64,000 bases of DNA from Gemmatimonadota bacterium (GTDB lineage Bacteria > Gemmatimonadota > Gemmatimonadetes > Longimicrobiales > Gaopeijiaceae): positions 1-64,000 of the forward strand of contig JAAXGI010000061.1 of the NCBI GenBank assembly GCA_012267505.1, read 5' to 3'. This document shows positions 30,142 to 38,560 of this stretch, in pieces. Numbering within the stretch: the stretch's first letter is position 1; the number at the start of each line of letters is the position of its first letter. The translations under genes were made by a program, and so were the position numbers. The notes under the pieces are model-generated. The model had not been told where the DNA came from. It searched no databases and worked only from the letters and a program-made list of their open reading frames with translations.

Positions 30142-31599
30142 TCACCCGCCGGCGTATCCCTCGACGCTTCCCCGTGCCGTCTCGGGGATCCAGATCGCGG
30201 TGCGTTCCTCTTCCGGCGTCGAGCCAAGCTGCTCCTCCTGTGCAAGGCGGATCCGGCGGTCCAGGATGTCGGCGTACTGCTCCTCGGTGAGGTAGGAGAT
30301 CGCCATGTGCAGATGCGACATCGCGTCCACGCTTCGCCCGCCGAAGGCCACCCACTGGTCCGGGTCCACCGAGAGCGGGTTGTTCACGGTGTTGTCGAGA
30401 TGCGTGCGCAAGAGAAGCGCAGCGCCCGCCGGAAGGAGGGGACGGGCGTGGTCCTCGTAGCTGTAGGAGATCTGCCAGTTGTGGTCGTAGGTGTTGATCG
30501 AGGTCAGGACCTCGCTCCGGTTCCCGGCGTGTCCCATATGATCGGCAACCCGGTCCGGCCAGATCACCTCGACCGACTGCGCCACGCCCTGGAGATGCAT
30601 GTGGGGGCGGATGCTGTTGATCATGATCGGCTGATCCAAGACCACCACGCGGGTCAGCGTCTGGGTTCCGTGGGGAGGCACGAGAATGTCGCGGGCCCGC
30701 GGTTCACCGGGCGTCATCTGGTCGATCAGCTGGTGAAACTCGCTGCTGGACGTGTAGAGCGGCGGGCGGTCCTCCGGATGGAACCAGATCGCGATCTCGA
30801 CGTCGTCCACGAACGCCTCCCCGATCAGGGCGTAGTGGAGGCCCCACCTGAGTTCGCCCGGTCCCGTCCCGAGCAGGATCCCGGTGTCGTCGGGAAAGAG
30901 GTCCCAGCTCTTGCCCGCCCCGGCACCCACGATGCGGCCGGAAGGCCCGTCCTCGAGACGGAGAGTGATGTTGTTGTGGTGCAGCGCTCTCCGCCCCATG
31001 GGCGTGTTGCGGATCTCGGCCCCGCGCAGATAGCGCGGTTCTTCGAGCTGGGGCCACTCGACGGTGACGCTCGGCCACCGGTCCTGCCCTTCGGCCGGGA
31101 GCGGGATGGGTCCGGATGAGACGACCATGTCCGGCGGACCGAGCACCTGCTCAAGCTCCCACCCCTGGCTCCAGTCCCACTGGCCCTCGGGCGGGGGAGG
31201 CAGGTCGTCAAGGTCGCCCTCGGGGGCACCGGCATCGACCCAGCGGATGACCGTGTCGATCTCGCCCTCACTCAGCGAGATATCGTTCTTGTACGCCTGA
31301 ATGCCGACGGTGGGATCGACGCCCCAAGGCGGCATGTGGCGAACGGCCACCTCCTGCCTGATCATCGGAGCCCAGGGACGGACCTCCGCGTAGCTGCCGA
31401 AAGCCATCGGAGCCAATCCGCCCTCGACATGGCACTTCATGCAGACCTCCTGCATGATCGGCGCGATGTCCCTCGTGTAGGTCGGCACGGTTTCCTGGAT
31501 GCCGGGGCTCTGGCCCGCGAGCGGGGCCGCCAGCGCAAGCACGACGGTCGCGCTAGCGCCAACTCTCCGGTATGCCTCCAGAACCTGTCTGGGATTCAT
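30142..31599 (-). CDS. PHM-like copper protein with N-terminal cytochrome c domain, copy 1
   Basis: 485 aa, signal peptide 1-30. A cytochrome c domain has CMKCH (Cys53, Cys56, His57) with HMPPW as likely axial-Met region. The rest resembles copper type II ascorbate-dependent monooxygenases (PHM/DBH). All six copper-ligand positions can be matched: His207-His208 and His255 (CuH site), His333 and His335 in RPHMHLQG plus Met427 in DAMSHLHM (CuM site). It may be a periplasmic hydroxylase that receives electrons from its own haem rather than from ascorbate. It is first of a two-gene unit with the CCWTN protein; paralogue at 42469-43815. Confidence 0.75.
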   Translation of the reverse strand: MNPRQVLEAYRRVGASATVVLALAAPLAGQSPGIQETVPTYTRDIAPIMQEVCMKCHVEGGLAPMAFGSYAEVRPWAPMIRQEVAVRHMPPWGVDPTVGIQAYKNDISLSEGEIDTVIRWVDAGAPEGDLDDLPPPPEGQWDWSQGWELEQVLGPPDMVVSSGPIPLPAEGQDRWPSVTVEWPQLEEPRYLRGAEIRNTPMGRRALHHNNITLRLEDGPSGRIVGAGAGKSWDLFPDDTGILLGTGPGELRWGLHYALIGEAFVDDVEIAIWFHPEDRPPLYTSSSEFHQLIDQMTPGEPRARDILVPPHGTQTLTRVVVLDQPIMINSIRPHMHLQGVAQSVEVIWPDRVADHMGHAGNRSEVLTSINTYDHNWQISYSYEDHARPLLPAGAALLLRTHLDNTVNNPLSVDPDQWVAFGGRSVDAMSHLHMAISYLTEEQYADILDRRIRLAQEEQLGSTPEEERTAIWIPETARGSVEGYAGG

Positions 31600-32026
31600 G
31601 GCTCACGGCCTCCGTGCTCTGGGTTCGGTGTGATACCAGGCATTCGGGCGGGGCGGCCCGTCTCCGGAAGGCCCGCCGTTCCGCAGTCCCCGGATTGACT
31701 TGCGACGCGTTCCGCGGCGGCCGAACCCCCGGTCCGGGATCCAGAAGACGGTCGAAATGACCAGGGCGGGGCTCGCACCCCGTCGATTCCGGCGCGGCCG
31801 CCACGAACCAGCATGCTTCCCGGGCACCATACCGCAAGGGATTGAAAGCGGCAAACGGCAACCTGCGGCCGATGCAACCGCGCGCTGTTGTCCCGCAGAC
31901 GACATCCCGGCGACCCGCACGCGGAGCGCGAGGGAAACCACCCCGCCGGGCGCCCTCTTCCTCACCGCCCTGCACACCGGGAGCGGGCCGCGCGCCCCGC
32001 TCCCGGGAACTTCTCGGAACCGGCCC
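31600..32026. other. Upstream region of PHM-like cassette 1, no gene recognised
   Basis: This 427-base stretch lies between the PHM-like start and the stop of the DUF4399 lipoprotein, both leftward. It should hold the cassette promoter. I see no clear operator, terminator or coding region. Confidence 0.45.
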
Positions 32027-32503
32027 CTACTGCCCCCCGCCGGTCACGGTGAACATCACCGTGTCGACGACCGGCGGGTCGAGCGGAACGTGCATCCCGT
32101 CGGCCACGACCGCGATGATCCGGTGGGAACCCGGCGCAACACCCTCGAGCAGATGCACGCTGGTGCCGTCCCCCTTGTGGATGATCCCATCCACGCCGGC
32201 CGGGATCACCTCGTCCATCGGCGTGACGTCCACGTCCAGAAAGATGTGGTGGTGTCCCGTGCCGGCATCCATGACGCCGGCCTCGACGACGGCAAGGCCC
32301 TGCGTCTCGAAGACGACTTCCACGTTCGGGCCCGCAACCTGGGCCCCGTCCATTGGCTGGGTGATCGTGACCGATCCCGAGCTCATGGGAGCCTCCATCG
32401 CGCTCTCGCCGTCGGGCGCCCCGGCTTCCGGAGCGGTGTCCCCGCACCCCGAGAGAACGACCAGTCCCGCCGTTGCGAACCAGACGATGCGCCGTTTCTC
32501 CAT
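32027..32503 (-). CDS. DUF4399 lipoprotein
   Basis: 158 aa. A signal peptide with lipobox (VVLSGC) anchors it to a membrane. The domain (SVTITQPMDGAQVAGPNVEVVFETQGLAVVEAG, then GHHHIFLDVDVTP, IHKGDGTSVHLLEGVAPGSHRIIAVVADGMHVPL) fits DUF4399. Its histidine-rich GHHHI could bind a metal such as copper, but this is unproven. It stands between PHM-like cassette 1 and the channel gene cluster. Confidence 0.8.
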   Translation of the reverse strand: MEKRRIVWFATAGLVVLSGCGDTAPEAGAPDGESAMEAPMSSGSVTITQPMDGAQVAGPNVEVVFETQGLAVVEAGVMDAGTGHHHIFLDVDVTPMDEVIPAGVDGIIHKGDGTSVHLLEGVAPGSHRIIAVVADGMHVPLDPPVVDTVMFTVTGGGQ

Positions 32504-32629
32504 CGTGTTCCCCCCGTGATCAAGTGACCCGTGGCGGTGCCGCTCCGGCGTCGGTCGCCGGACCGGCACCCCTGCTATCTTGGCAAAGCAAGAGGGTGAG
32601 GGGAAGTCCCGGACCGGGTGCGGGCCCGC

Positions 32630-33253
32630 TCAGCGACTCCCCGCAGTGTTGCTCCCCGGATCCCCGGACACGATCCGGACCCGGCGGATCCCGGCCTGGC
32701 TCAGAGCCGCCTGGAGACCCCACCAGTCCGTCGTGTAGGTGGGGTCCGGGATCCGGATCGTGAGCGAGAACGCCCCATCCGCCTCCTGCGCCACCGCAAG
32801 GATCCCCACCGCCTCCTCCTCCGTCAGGCCCTGCCAGTCGAGCCGCAGCTGATCGTCGGCGGTAACTGCGATCCGCACGGAGGCCGCCCCGCCGGGCCCG
32901 TCCACCTCTTCGAGCAATCCGCTTCCGACAGCATCCGCGACCTGCTCTCGGGCCGCCGCGTTCGCGGCCGGCGATCCGCCGGCGCGGAAACCGACCGAGA
33001 CACCCTCGGCGGCCCGGCGCCAGAGGGACGGCGGGACGGCACCGACTCCGGTAGCGAGGACCGAGACGTCCACCACTCCGTCGGCAAACCGGACGAGCTC
33101 TCCCGTAAGCCGCGGATCGGCCCCGGAAACCGGCTGGCCTGAGAGGGGCGCGGCCCCGCAGAGAACAAGCGCCGCGACCCCGGCAGTGAGGCCCGGACCA
33201 CCCGTCACGGCCGGGCGGCGCAAGCCAAAGATCGCTTCAACCCGACGGGGCAT
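32630..33253 (-). CDS. Exported protein of unknown function
   Basis: 207 aa with a signal peptide after a basic N-terminus (VAALVLCGAAPLSGQ). No named domain is recognised. The ATG at 33253 lies inside the end of the YbdG-type channel gene (17-base overlap), so the two are very likely co-transcribed and coupled. The C-terminal segment (AFSLTIRIPDPTYTTDWWGLQAALSQAGIRRVRIVSG) looks like a folded alpha/beta domain. Confidence 0.65.
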   Translation of the reverse strand: MPRRVEAIFGLRRPAVTGGPGLTAGVAALVLCGAAPLSGQPVSGADPRLTGELVRFADGVVDVSVLATGVGAVPPSLWRRAAEGVSVGFRAGGSPAANAAAREQVADAVGSGLLEEVDGPGGAASVRIAVTADDQLRLDWQGLTEEEAVGILAVAQEADGAFSLTIRIPDPTYTTDWWGLQAALSQAGIRRVRIVSGDPGSNTAGSR

Positions 33254-34472
33254 CCGAGCTCCGCTGGTAGACGCGGAGTCCGAACTCCGGGACTATCGCA
33301 AGGACGTGATCGAAGATGTCGGCCTGCACGTCCTCATGCTGGACCCACCGGGTGTCCGAGGTGAAGACGTAGATCTCGACCGGGAGCCCCTCCGCGGTCG
33401 GCGCGAGGTGCCGCACGAGAAGCGTCATTCCGTCATGCAGCGCCGGATGACTCTGCAGGTACCTCACGATGTAGGCCCGGAGAGTCCCGAGGTTCGTGAG
33501 CCGCCGCTCGCCGCGGACTCCCGCCTCGGTATCCGGCGCGTCCACGCCGAGATCGTCCCCGATCTCCGTCCGCTTCGCCGCCATGTACTCGCCAAGCAGC
33601 TTCCAGCGGGAGAGGCGCGCGATCTCCTCCCTGGTCAGGAACCGCACCGTGGACTGGTCGAGGTGAAAGGAGCGCTTGATCCGCCGACCCCCGGATTCCT
33701 CCATCCCCCGCCAGTTGCGAAACGAGTGCTCGAGGAACTTGTGTGTGGGGATGACGGTGAGGGTGTTGTCCCAGTTGCTGATCGTGACGGAATTCAAGGC
33801 GATGTCGGCGACCTCGCCGTCCGCGCCGAATTCCGGCATCTCGATCCTGTCTCCCACGCGGAGCAGGTCGTTGGTGGTGATCTGGATGCCCGCGACGAGC
33901 GAGAGGAGGGTGTCGCGGAAGACGAGCAGGAGAACTGCCGTCAGCGCACCGAGGCCGCTCAGGAAGATCACCGGAGAGCGGCCCATCAGGATCGCGATGA
34001 CGAGAATGAGCCCCGCGAGGTGGGAGACGACGTTGGCCACCTGGAGAAAGCCCTTGATGGGCCGCTCCCGCGCGCGCGGCAGCCCGCCGTAGATCGTGTT
34101 CACTGCCGATAGCGCCGCGTCCACGGTCCGGACGAGGATGACAACCATGAGCGCGAGGACCACACGCTGGGCGACGACGGACGCCCACTCGGGCACCCCC
34201 GGCACGATCAGGACCCCGTAGTACCAGACGAGGAGCGGAACGCTCCAGACGAGCCGGTTGGGCAGCCCCGCTACGAGGACCGCGTCGTCCCACTGCGTCT
34301 GCGTTCGTGCCGTGAGAAGCTTCAGGAAGCGCAGGACGTAGAGGCGCGCGATCCGGTGGAGCGCCTCCCCGACGAGGAGGACGGCGAAAAGAACGACCAC
34401 CGTGCCGAGAACCGGATTGGCCTCGACCCACGGTGCGACCGGGCCCAGCAGCGGATGTATTTGTGTGGCCAT
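33237..34472 (-). CDS. MscS-family channel, YbdG type
   Basis: 411 aa. Several N-terminal membrane helices precede the MscS core (LSGLGALTAVLLLVFRDTLLSLVAGIQI, then LLRVGDRIEMPEFGADGEVADIALNSVTISNWDNTLTVIPTHKFLEHSFRNW). The long C-terminal domain (MEESGGRRIKRSFHLDQSTVRFLT) matches YbdG-like channels, which respond weakly to membrane tension and help in osmotic adjustment. It overlaps the downstream exported protein gene by 17 bases. Confidence 0.88.
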   Translation of the reverse strand: MATQIHPLLGPVAPWVEANPVLGTVVVLFAVLLVGEALHRIARLYVLRFLKLLTARTQTQWDDAVLVAGLPNRLVWSVPLLVWYYGVLIVPGVPEWASVVAQRVVLALMVVILVRTVDAALSAVNTIYGGLPRARERPIKGFLQVANVVSHLAGLILVIAILMGRSPVIFLSGLGALTAVLLLVFRDTLLSLVAGIQITTNDLLRVGDRIEMPEFGADGEVADIALNSVTISNWDNTLTVIPTHKFLEHSFRNWRGMEESGGRRIKRSFHLDQSTVRFLTREEIARLSRWKLLGEYMAAKRTEIGDDLGVDAPDTEAGVRGERRLTNLGTLRAYIVRYLQSHPALHDGMTLLVRHLAPTAEGLPVEIYVFTSDTRWVQHEDVQADIFDHVLAIVPEFGLRVYQRSSDAPSG

Positions 34473-34679
34473 CGAACGGTGAGATCCCGGCCCCTAGGAC
34501 CGGCGCGGTACACATTGGGGGGGGCGACGCGTGGCGGGTACGCTTCCCGGACCCCGGATGTTCCGCCGGGGAGCCCCGAAGCCTCGACGGGGCATCCGGC
34601 GGGTGTAGACGCTCCTGCGGGGGGGGTGCTAGCTTCTTCGCGGTTGCCCCCGACACCCTCCACCGGAAGGAACGCATCG

Positions 34680-35108
34680 ATGGGACAGAACATGGCTGGA
34701 AAATGGGGCGCGTATGCGCTCGCCCTCGCCGCGCTAGCGGCGGGCTGCGCCAGCTCCGGAATGGCGGCCGATGCACCTGCGGACGCACCGGCACCGGCAG
34801 CCGGAGCGGCAATGGCACCGACGCCGGAACTCGTCGCCGAGGGGCAACAGGTCTTCGCGGGCGCCGGCGGATGCGGCATCTGCCACGGCAACAACGCGGC
34901 CGGCGGCGCGTTCGGCCCGGACCTGACCGACGATGACTGGGCATGGATCGATCCGGCGAGCCCGAATGCGATGGCCGAGCTCGCCGACCTCATCCGCACC
35001 GGGGTGACGGAGCCGCGGATCTCCGATACCGGGATGCCGCCCATGGGAGGCCGCACCCTGACCGATGAGCAGCTGTCCGCACTCGCAGCCTATATTCTCT
35101 CCCTCTGA
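34680..35108 (+). CDS. Monohaem cytochrome c lipoprotein
   Basis: 142 aa. Lipobox LAAGC (Cys23) is followed by an Ala/Pro-rich linker of about 30 residues. A small cytochrome c domain follows: GCGICHGNN (Cys65, Cys68, His69), with ISDTGMPPMGGRTLTDEQL carrying the likely axial Met. Such tethered cytochromes shuttle electrons between periplasmic dehydrogenases and the terminal oxidase, so it could serve the PQQ or amine dehydrogenases here. ATG 34680 is chosen; ATG 34692 is also possible. Confidence 0.88.
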   Translation: MGQNMAGKWGAYALALAALAAGCASSGMAADAPADAPAPAAGAAMAPTPELVAEGQQVFAGAGGCGICHGNNAAGGAFGPDLTDDDWAWIDPASPNAMAELADLIRTGVTEPRISDTGMPPMGGRTLTDEQLSALAAYILSL

Positions 35109-35290
35109 CGGGGCGGGCGCGCCGTCGCCGAGTCGAGATTGACAGGCGGTAGGGCGACCCTTACCCTTGCGTGGGGCCCTATCATGGCAGGCCTGTGGAC
35201 ACTGGGGCGGGAGCGCTCCGGACGGCGCAGGCGAAAGTAAGGGCGGGGAGCGGCCGGGTCCCGCTTTCAGCAACAGACACGGAGTACGGA

Positions 35291-35500
35291 ATGCGCATCA
35301 CCGGTACGGTCAAGTGGTTCAACGACGCCAAGGGATTCGGCTTCATCACGCCGGAAGACGGGTCGAAGGACTGCTTCGTCCACCACAGCGCCATCCAGCA
35401 GGAAGGGTTCAGGTCCTTGGTCGAGGGCGAGCGCGTCGAGTTTGACCGAGTCGAGGGCGAGAAGGGCCCTGCCGCAGAACACGTCATAAAACTGGGCTAG
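35291..35500 (+). CDS. Cold-shock protein (CspA family)
   Basis: 69 aa. [32 protein letters not shown] contains both RNA-binding motifs (KGFGFI and VHHSAI). It binds single-stranded RNA or DNA and melts RNA structure. The 182-base upstream region may include a structured leader, as is usual for csp genes, but none was defined. It is monocistronic. Confidence 0.95.
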   Translation: MRITGTVKWFNDAKGFGFITPEDGSKDCFVHHSAIQQEGFRSLVEGERVEFDRVEGEKGPAAEHVIKLG

Positions 35501-35584
35501 CAGGGCGCGGGTTTACCCCCGGCGAAGGTCGGGGTCTCCCGGCCCCCTACGGACGAGGGCAGGCTGGCGCCCACCGGAGGGGGT

Positions 35585-36094
35585 CTACCGGATTTGTGGG
35601 CCCTGCTCGCGCCGGTCCGCGGTGCCGAGCCACTCCTCCTCCCAGATCCCCTCGTCGACTAGGAAGCTCCTGAGCGACGCGACCCGGCCGTTGTGGTCCT
35701 GGGCGATCGAGTCGCACTCGAGGGCGAGCGCGGAGAGATCGGCTGCCTGCCGCTCCCATTGAGGCACCGCGACGTTGTACTCCTCGACGCGGGTCAGATA
35801 CGCGTCGTAGGCCTCTTCCGGCACCCCGCGCGGGTCAAGCGCCTCGATCGAGTCGAGCTCCTGCCTGAGCAGGCGTGTTTCCCGGGCGAGCGCCTCGAAG
35901 CGGAGTTCCGAGCCGTCACGCGTGGCGAGGCAGGCGTCGAGTCGGGCGCGGACGCCGCCGAGCGCGTCCCTCAGCCGCTCGGCCGTCGCGACAGCGGAGT
36001 TGGCGCGGACGATCCGCTGGAGCCTCGAGGCGCCCCCGGCGAGGAACGCCAGGACAACGAGGGCGAGGAGCCACTGCCTGAGCCCCGTGATCAA
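35585..36094 (-). CDS. Membrane-anchored coiled-coil protein, unknown function
   Basis: 169 aa. One N-terminal membrane helix (WLLALVVLAFLAGGA) is followed by a long helical, charged region likely to form a coiled coil. No family recognised. It starts at TTG 36094, 14 bases after the DUF5916 stop, with GGGAGGG between, so it is in the same transcript. Confidence 0.6.
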   Translation of the reverse strand: MITGLRQWLLALVVLAFLAGGASRLQRIVRANSAVATAERLRDALGGVRARLDACLATRDGSELRFEALARETRLLRQELDSIEALDPRGVPEEAYDAYLTRVEEYNVAVPQWERQAADLSALALECDSIAQDHNGRVASLRSFLVDEGIWEEEWLGTADRREQGPQIR

Positions 36095-36108
36095 CCGCTA
36101 CCCTCCCC

Positions 36109-38475
36109 TCAGAGCCCGAATCCGCCCCGGCCCATCTCGGCCAGATCGACCTGGCGGCTGAACTTGATGGAGACGGTGCGCTCGAGAAGCGCATCGGTGA
36201 GCGCACCGAAGAGCGCGTTCTGCCGTTCGTTGTAGACAACGAAGAGACCCGTCCCGGCGGTATCGACCCATCCGAACCGCAGATTCCCGGACCACACTTC
36301 GGTTTGCGTGTTGTACTGGACGAGCGACTGGAGGAAGACGCTCGGGCTGAACGAGTAGCCGATGCGCGAGCTGAGGAGTGTGGTGTCGAACTCGCCCCCC
36401 GGGTGCGGAAGGGAGATCCGGTCATGCTGGACGCCGAGTTCCCCGGCGAGCGCACCGCCGAGCTGGAAGGAGGCCGATGCGCTCCCGCCCGTCTGCGTAC
36501 CGGAGAAGAACTGGCCTAGCGAGAGGCTCGTGCTGAGCACGACGGGCACCTGCGTGCTCGTGCTGAACTCCGGGAGGAAGAACCATCCCGAGTAGTCTCC
36601 CGGGGGCACTTCGACGTACGTCCGGTTGCCCTCGTCGTCGACCCCGGTGAGCAGCCGGAACGGCTCGTGGAAGCCGTCGAAGAGCCAGTCCGCGGCGATG
36701 GACCCGCGCGCGCCGTTCTCGAAGGCGGTGATGACGTGGGAGTGCCAGATCGCGGTCTCCCGGAGCCCGCTCGTGAGGCCGTAGGAGGTGGTGTAGCTCA
36801 TGTGCGGGCTGAACTGGCGGATCAGCCCCGACGTCGGGACGCGGATGTCCCGCCAGACCGTCCCGGACACCTGCTGGAAGTCGGACCTGCGCAGGTAGCC
36901 GACCTCGGGGTCGAAGTTCTCTCCGATCCGGTCGTAGGAGGCCCGGAACTGCCACTCGGGGTCGCGGTAGTTCGCCGCGAGGATGACCGCGGACCGGGCA
37001 TCCGTGAGCGCCGTCTCCCCGGGACGGTGGGCGGAGGTCGCTCCAACCACCCCGGTGAAATTGAAGAACTCCCCGATCCCGATGTTCGTGTCGGCGGCGT
37101 AGGTCCGGCCGCGGTCGCCCGCAACGCCGACCGCTGCCCGCTCGGTGTACATCACTCCGACTCCGGACCGGTTCGGGAGCTCCTGGGCGAACCGGGCCAC
37201 CGTGTACCCGTTGCCCGGATCGCCGCTCCCGACGCCGTCGGTGCGCATGTGTATCAGTCCGACGTCGAGCCCGCCGACGCGGCCCGAGAGCCGGCTCCCC
37301 CACTCGATGGGGACGGGTGTCCCGTCGTCGGCGATCCCGATCCGGCGGCTGAAGAACATCTGCGCGGATTGGTTGTTGCCGACCGCAAACCGCCCGGCGT
37401 TCTCGAGAAAGAAGGGACGCTTCTCGGGGAAGAAGAGATTGAAGCGCGTCAGGTCGACCTGCTGGTTGTCGACCTCGACCTGCGCGAAGTCGGTGTTGAC
37501 CGTCAGGTCGAGGGAGAGCGCCTGCGTGATGCCGATTTTCGCGTCCCCGCCGATCTCGAAGGGATAGTCGAAACCCGGACCCAGAGCGGGCACCTTCTGC
37601 GCCGCGCTCAGCGCGTAGGGGGTTACCGTGAACGTCCGCCGGGCCGGGACGTCGATCTCGTCGAGCACTCCGGCGTAGGACACGCGGTAGAAGTTCTCCT
37701 GCTGCGGGATCCGGGACCAGTAGACCTGTTCCGTCTTCCGCCCGATGTAGCGGCCGAAGTTCACACCCCATTCCTGGAGGCCGTCCCCGCCGTAGCGGAG
37801 CGTCGAGAACGGGATCTGGAAGAAGGCGTACCACCCCTCGCCGTCCTGGTCGGTCGTCACCGTCCAGCTCCCGTCCCAGTTCAGGTTGTAGCCGCCCTGC
37901 GCGCCTCCCTGCTGCCGGGCGGCCCGCCCCCGCCCCCGCCCCGTCTGCCGGCCCTCGTCGATCACCTGGCCGTCGTGCTCGATCCCCCCCGGATTCGTGG
38001 CGAAGAGGAAACCGTTCTCACGGTCCATATAGGTGTCGAAGACAATGAGGAAGGCGTCGAACCGTCCGAGGTTGGCGTCGCGGCGCTGCTCGCCCACGAT
38101 GATGCCGTCCGGATCGGAGTCGTAGAGCCACGCGCCCACGTAGACGGTCTCACCGTCGAAGGCGACCCGGACCTCGGTGCGCTCCGACGCCGGCGCCCCG
38201 GCTATGGGCTCGGTCTGGATGAAGTCGGTGATGACCTCGGCCCCACCCCACCGCGCGGGATCGCGCCAGTTCGACGCGTTGAGCCCGGTGGCGGCCGGAG
38301 CGGCGGCGGCCCGGCGGAGGGCGGTCCCGACGGATCCAGCCACCGGACCCGATCCCTCGACAGCGGGTTGCTGCGCGCCGGCCGCGGTCGCGCCAGCGAA
38401 AAGAAGAAGTGCGGCGAGCCGCGGCCGGATCCCGCGTGGCACGGCCGGCAATGCGGGAAGAGAATTGGGAGTCAT
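36109..38475 (-). CDS. DUF5916 outer-membrane protein with N-terminal carbohydrate-binding-like domain
   Basis: 788 aa with a signal peptide (1-33). An N-terminal sugar-binding-like (DOMON/CBM9) domain reads EVRVAFDGETVYVGAWLYDSDPDGI. The DUF5916 body follows (TVNTDFAQVEVDNQQVDLTRFNLFFPEKRPFFLENAGRFAVG), then beta strands to a C-terminal VSIKFSRQVDLAEMGRGGFGL. It is a probable outer-membrane barrel of unknown role. It follows PQQ dehydrogenase 2 by 85 bases and precedes the coiled-coil gene, suggesting a three-gene operon. A low-complexity Arg/Gly/Gln stretch lies at about residue 170. Confidence 0.85.
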   Translation of the reverse strand: MTPNSLPALPAVPRGIRPRLAALLLFAGATAAGAQQPAVEGSGPVAGSVGTALRRAAAAPAATGLNASNWRDPARWGGAEVITDFIQTEPIAGAPASERTEVRVAFDGETVYVGAWLYDSDPDGIIVGEQRRDANLGRFDAFLIVFDTYMDRENGFLFATNPGGIEHDGQVIDEGRQTGRGRGRAARQQGGAQGGYNLNWDGSWTVTTDQDGEGWYAFFQIPFSTLRYGGDGLQEWGVNFGRYIGRKTEQVYWSRIPQQENFYRVSYAGVLDEIDVPARRTFTVTPYALSAAQKVPALGPGFDYPFEIGGDAKIGITQALSLDLTVNTDFAQVEVDNQQVDLTRFNLFFPEKRPFFLENAGRFAVGNNQSAQMFFSRRIGIADDGTPVPIEWGSRLSGRVGGLDVGLIHMRTDGVGSGDPGNGYTVARFAQELPNRSGVGVMYTERAAVGVAGDRGRTYAADTNIGIGEFFNFTGVVGATSAHRPGETALTDARSAVILAANYRDPEWQFRASYDRIGENFDPEVGYLRRSDFQQVSGTVWRDIRVPTSGLIRQFSPHMSYTTSYGLTSGLRETAIWHSHVITAFENGARGSIAADWLFDGFHEPFRLLTGVDDEGNRTYVEVPPGDYSGWFFLPEFSTSTQVPVVLSTSLSLGQFFSGTQTGGSASASFQLGGALAGELGVQHDRISLPHPGGEFDTTLLSSRIGYSFSPSVFLQSLVQYNTQTEVWSGNLRFGWVDTAGTGLFVVYNERQNALFGALTDALLERTVSIKFSRQVDLAEMGRGGFGL

Positions 38476-38560
38476 GCCGTCCGGCTCCTTACTCAGGTTC
38501 GAGATGCCTCAGTCAGCCGGACACGCACCGGCAACCGTCCTTCCACCCGCCAGGCGGGGC

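Noticed and set aside
33433-34944. 503-codon minus-strand frame
   Set aside because: Arg/Pro-rich shadow of the MscS gene in another frame.
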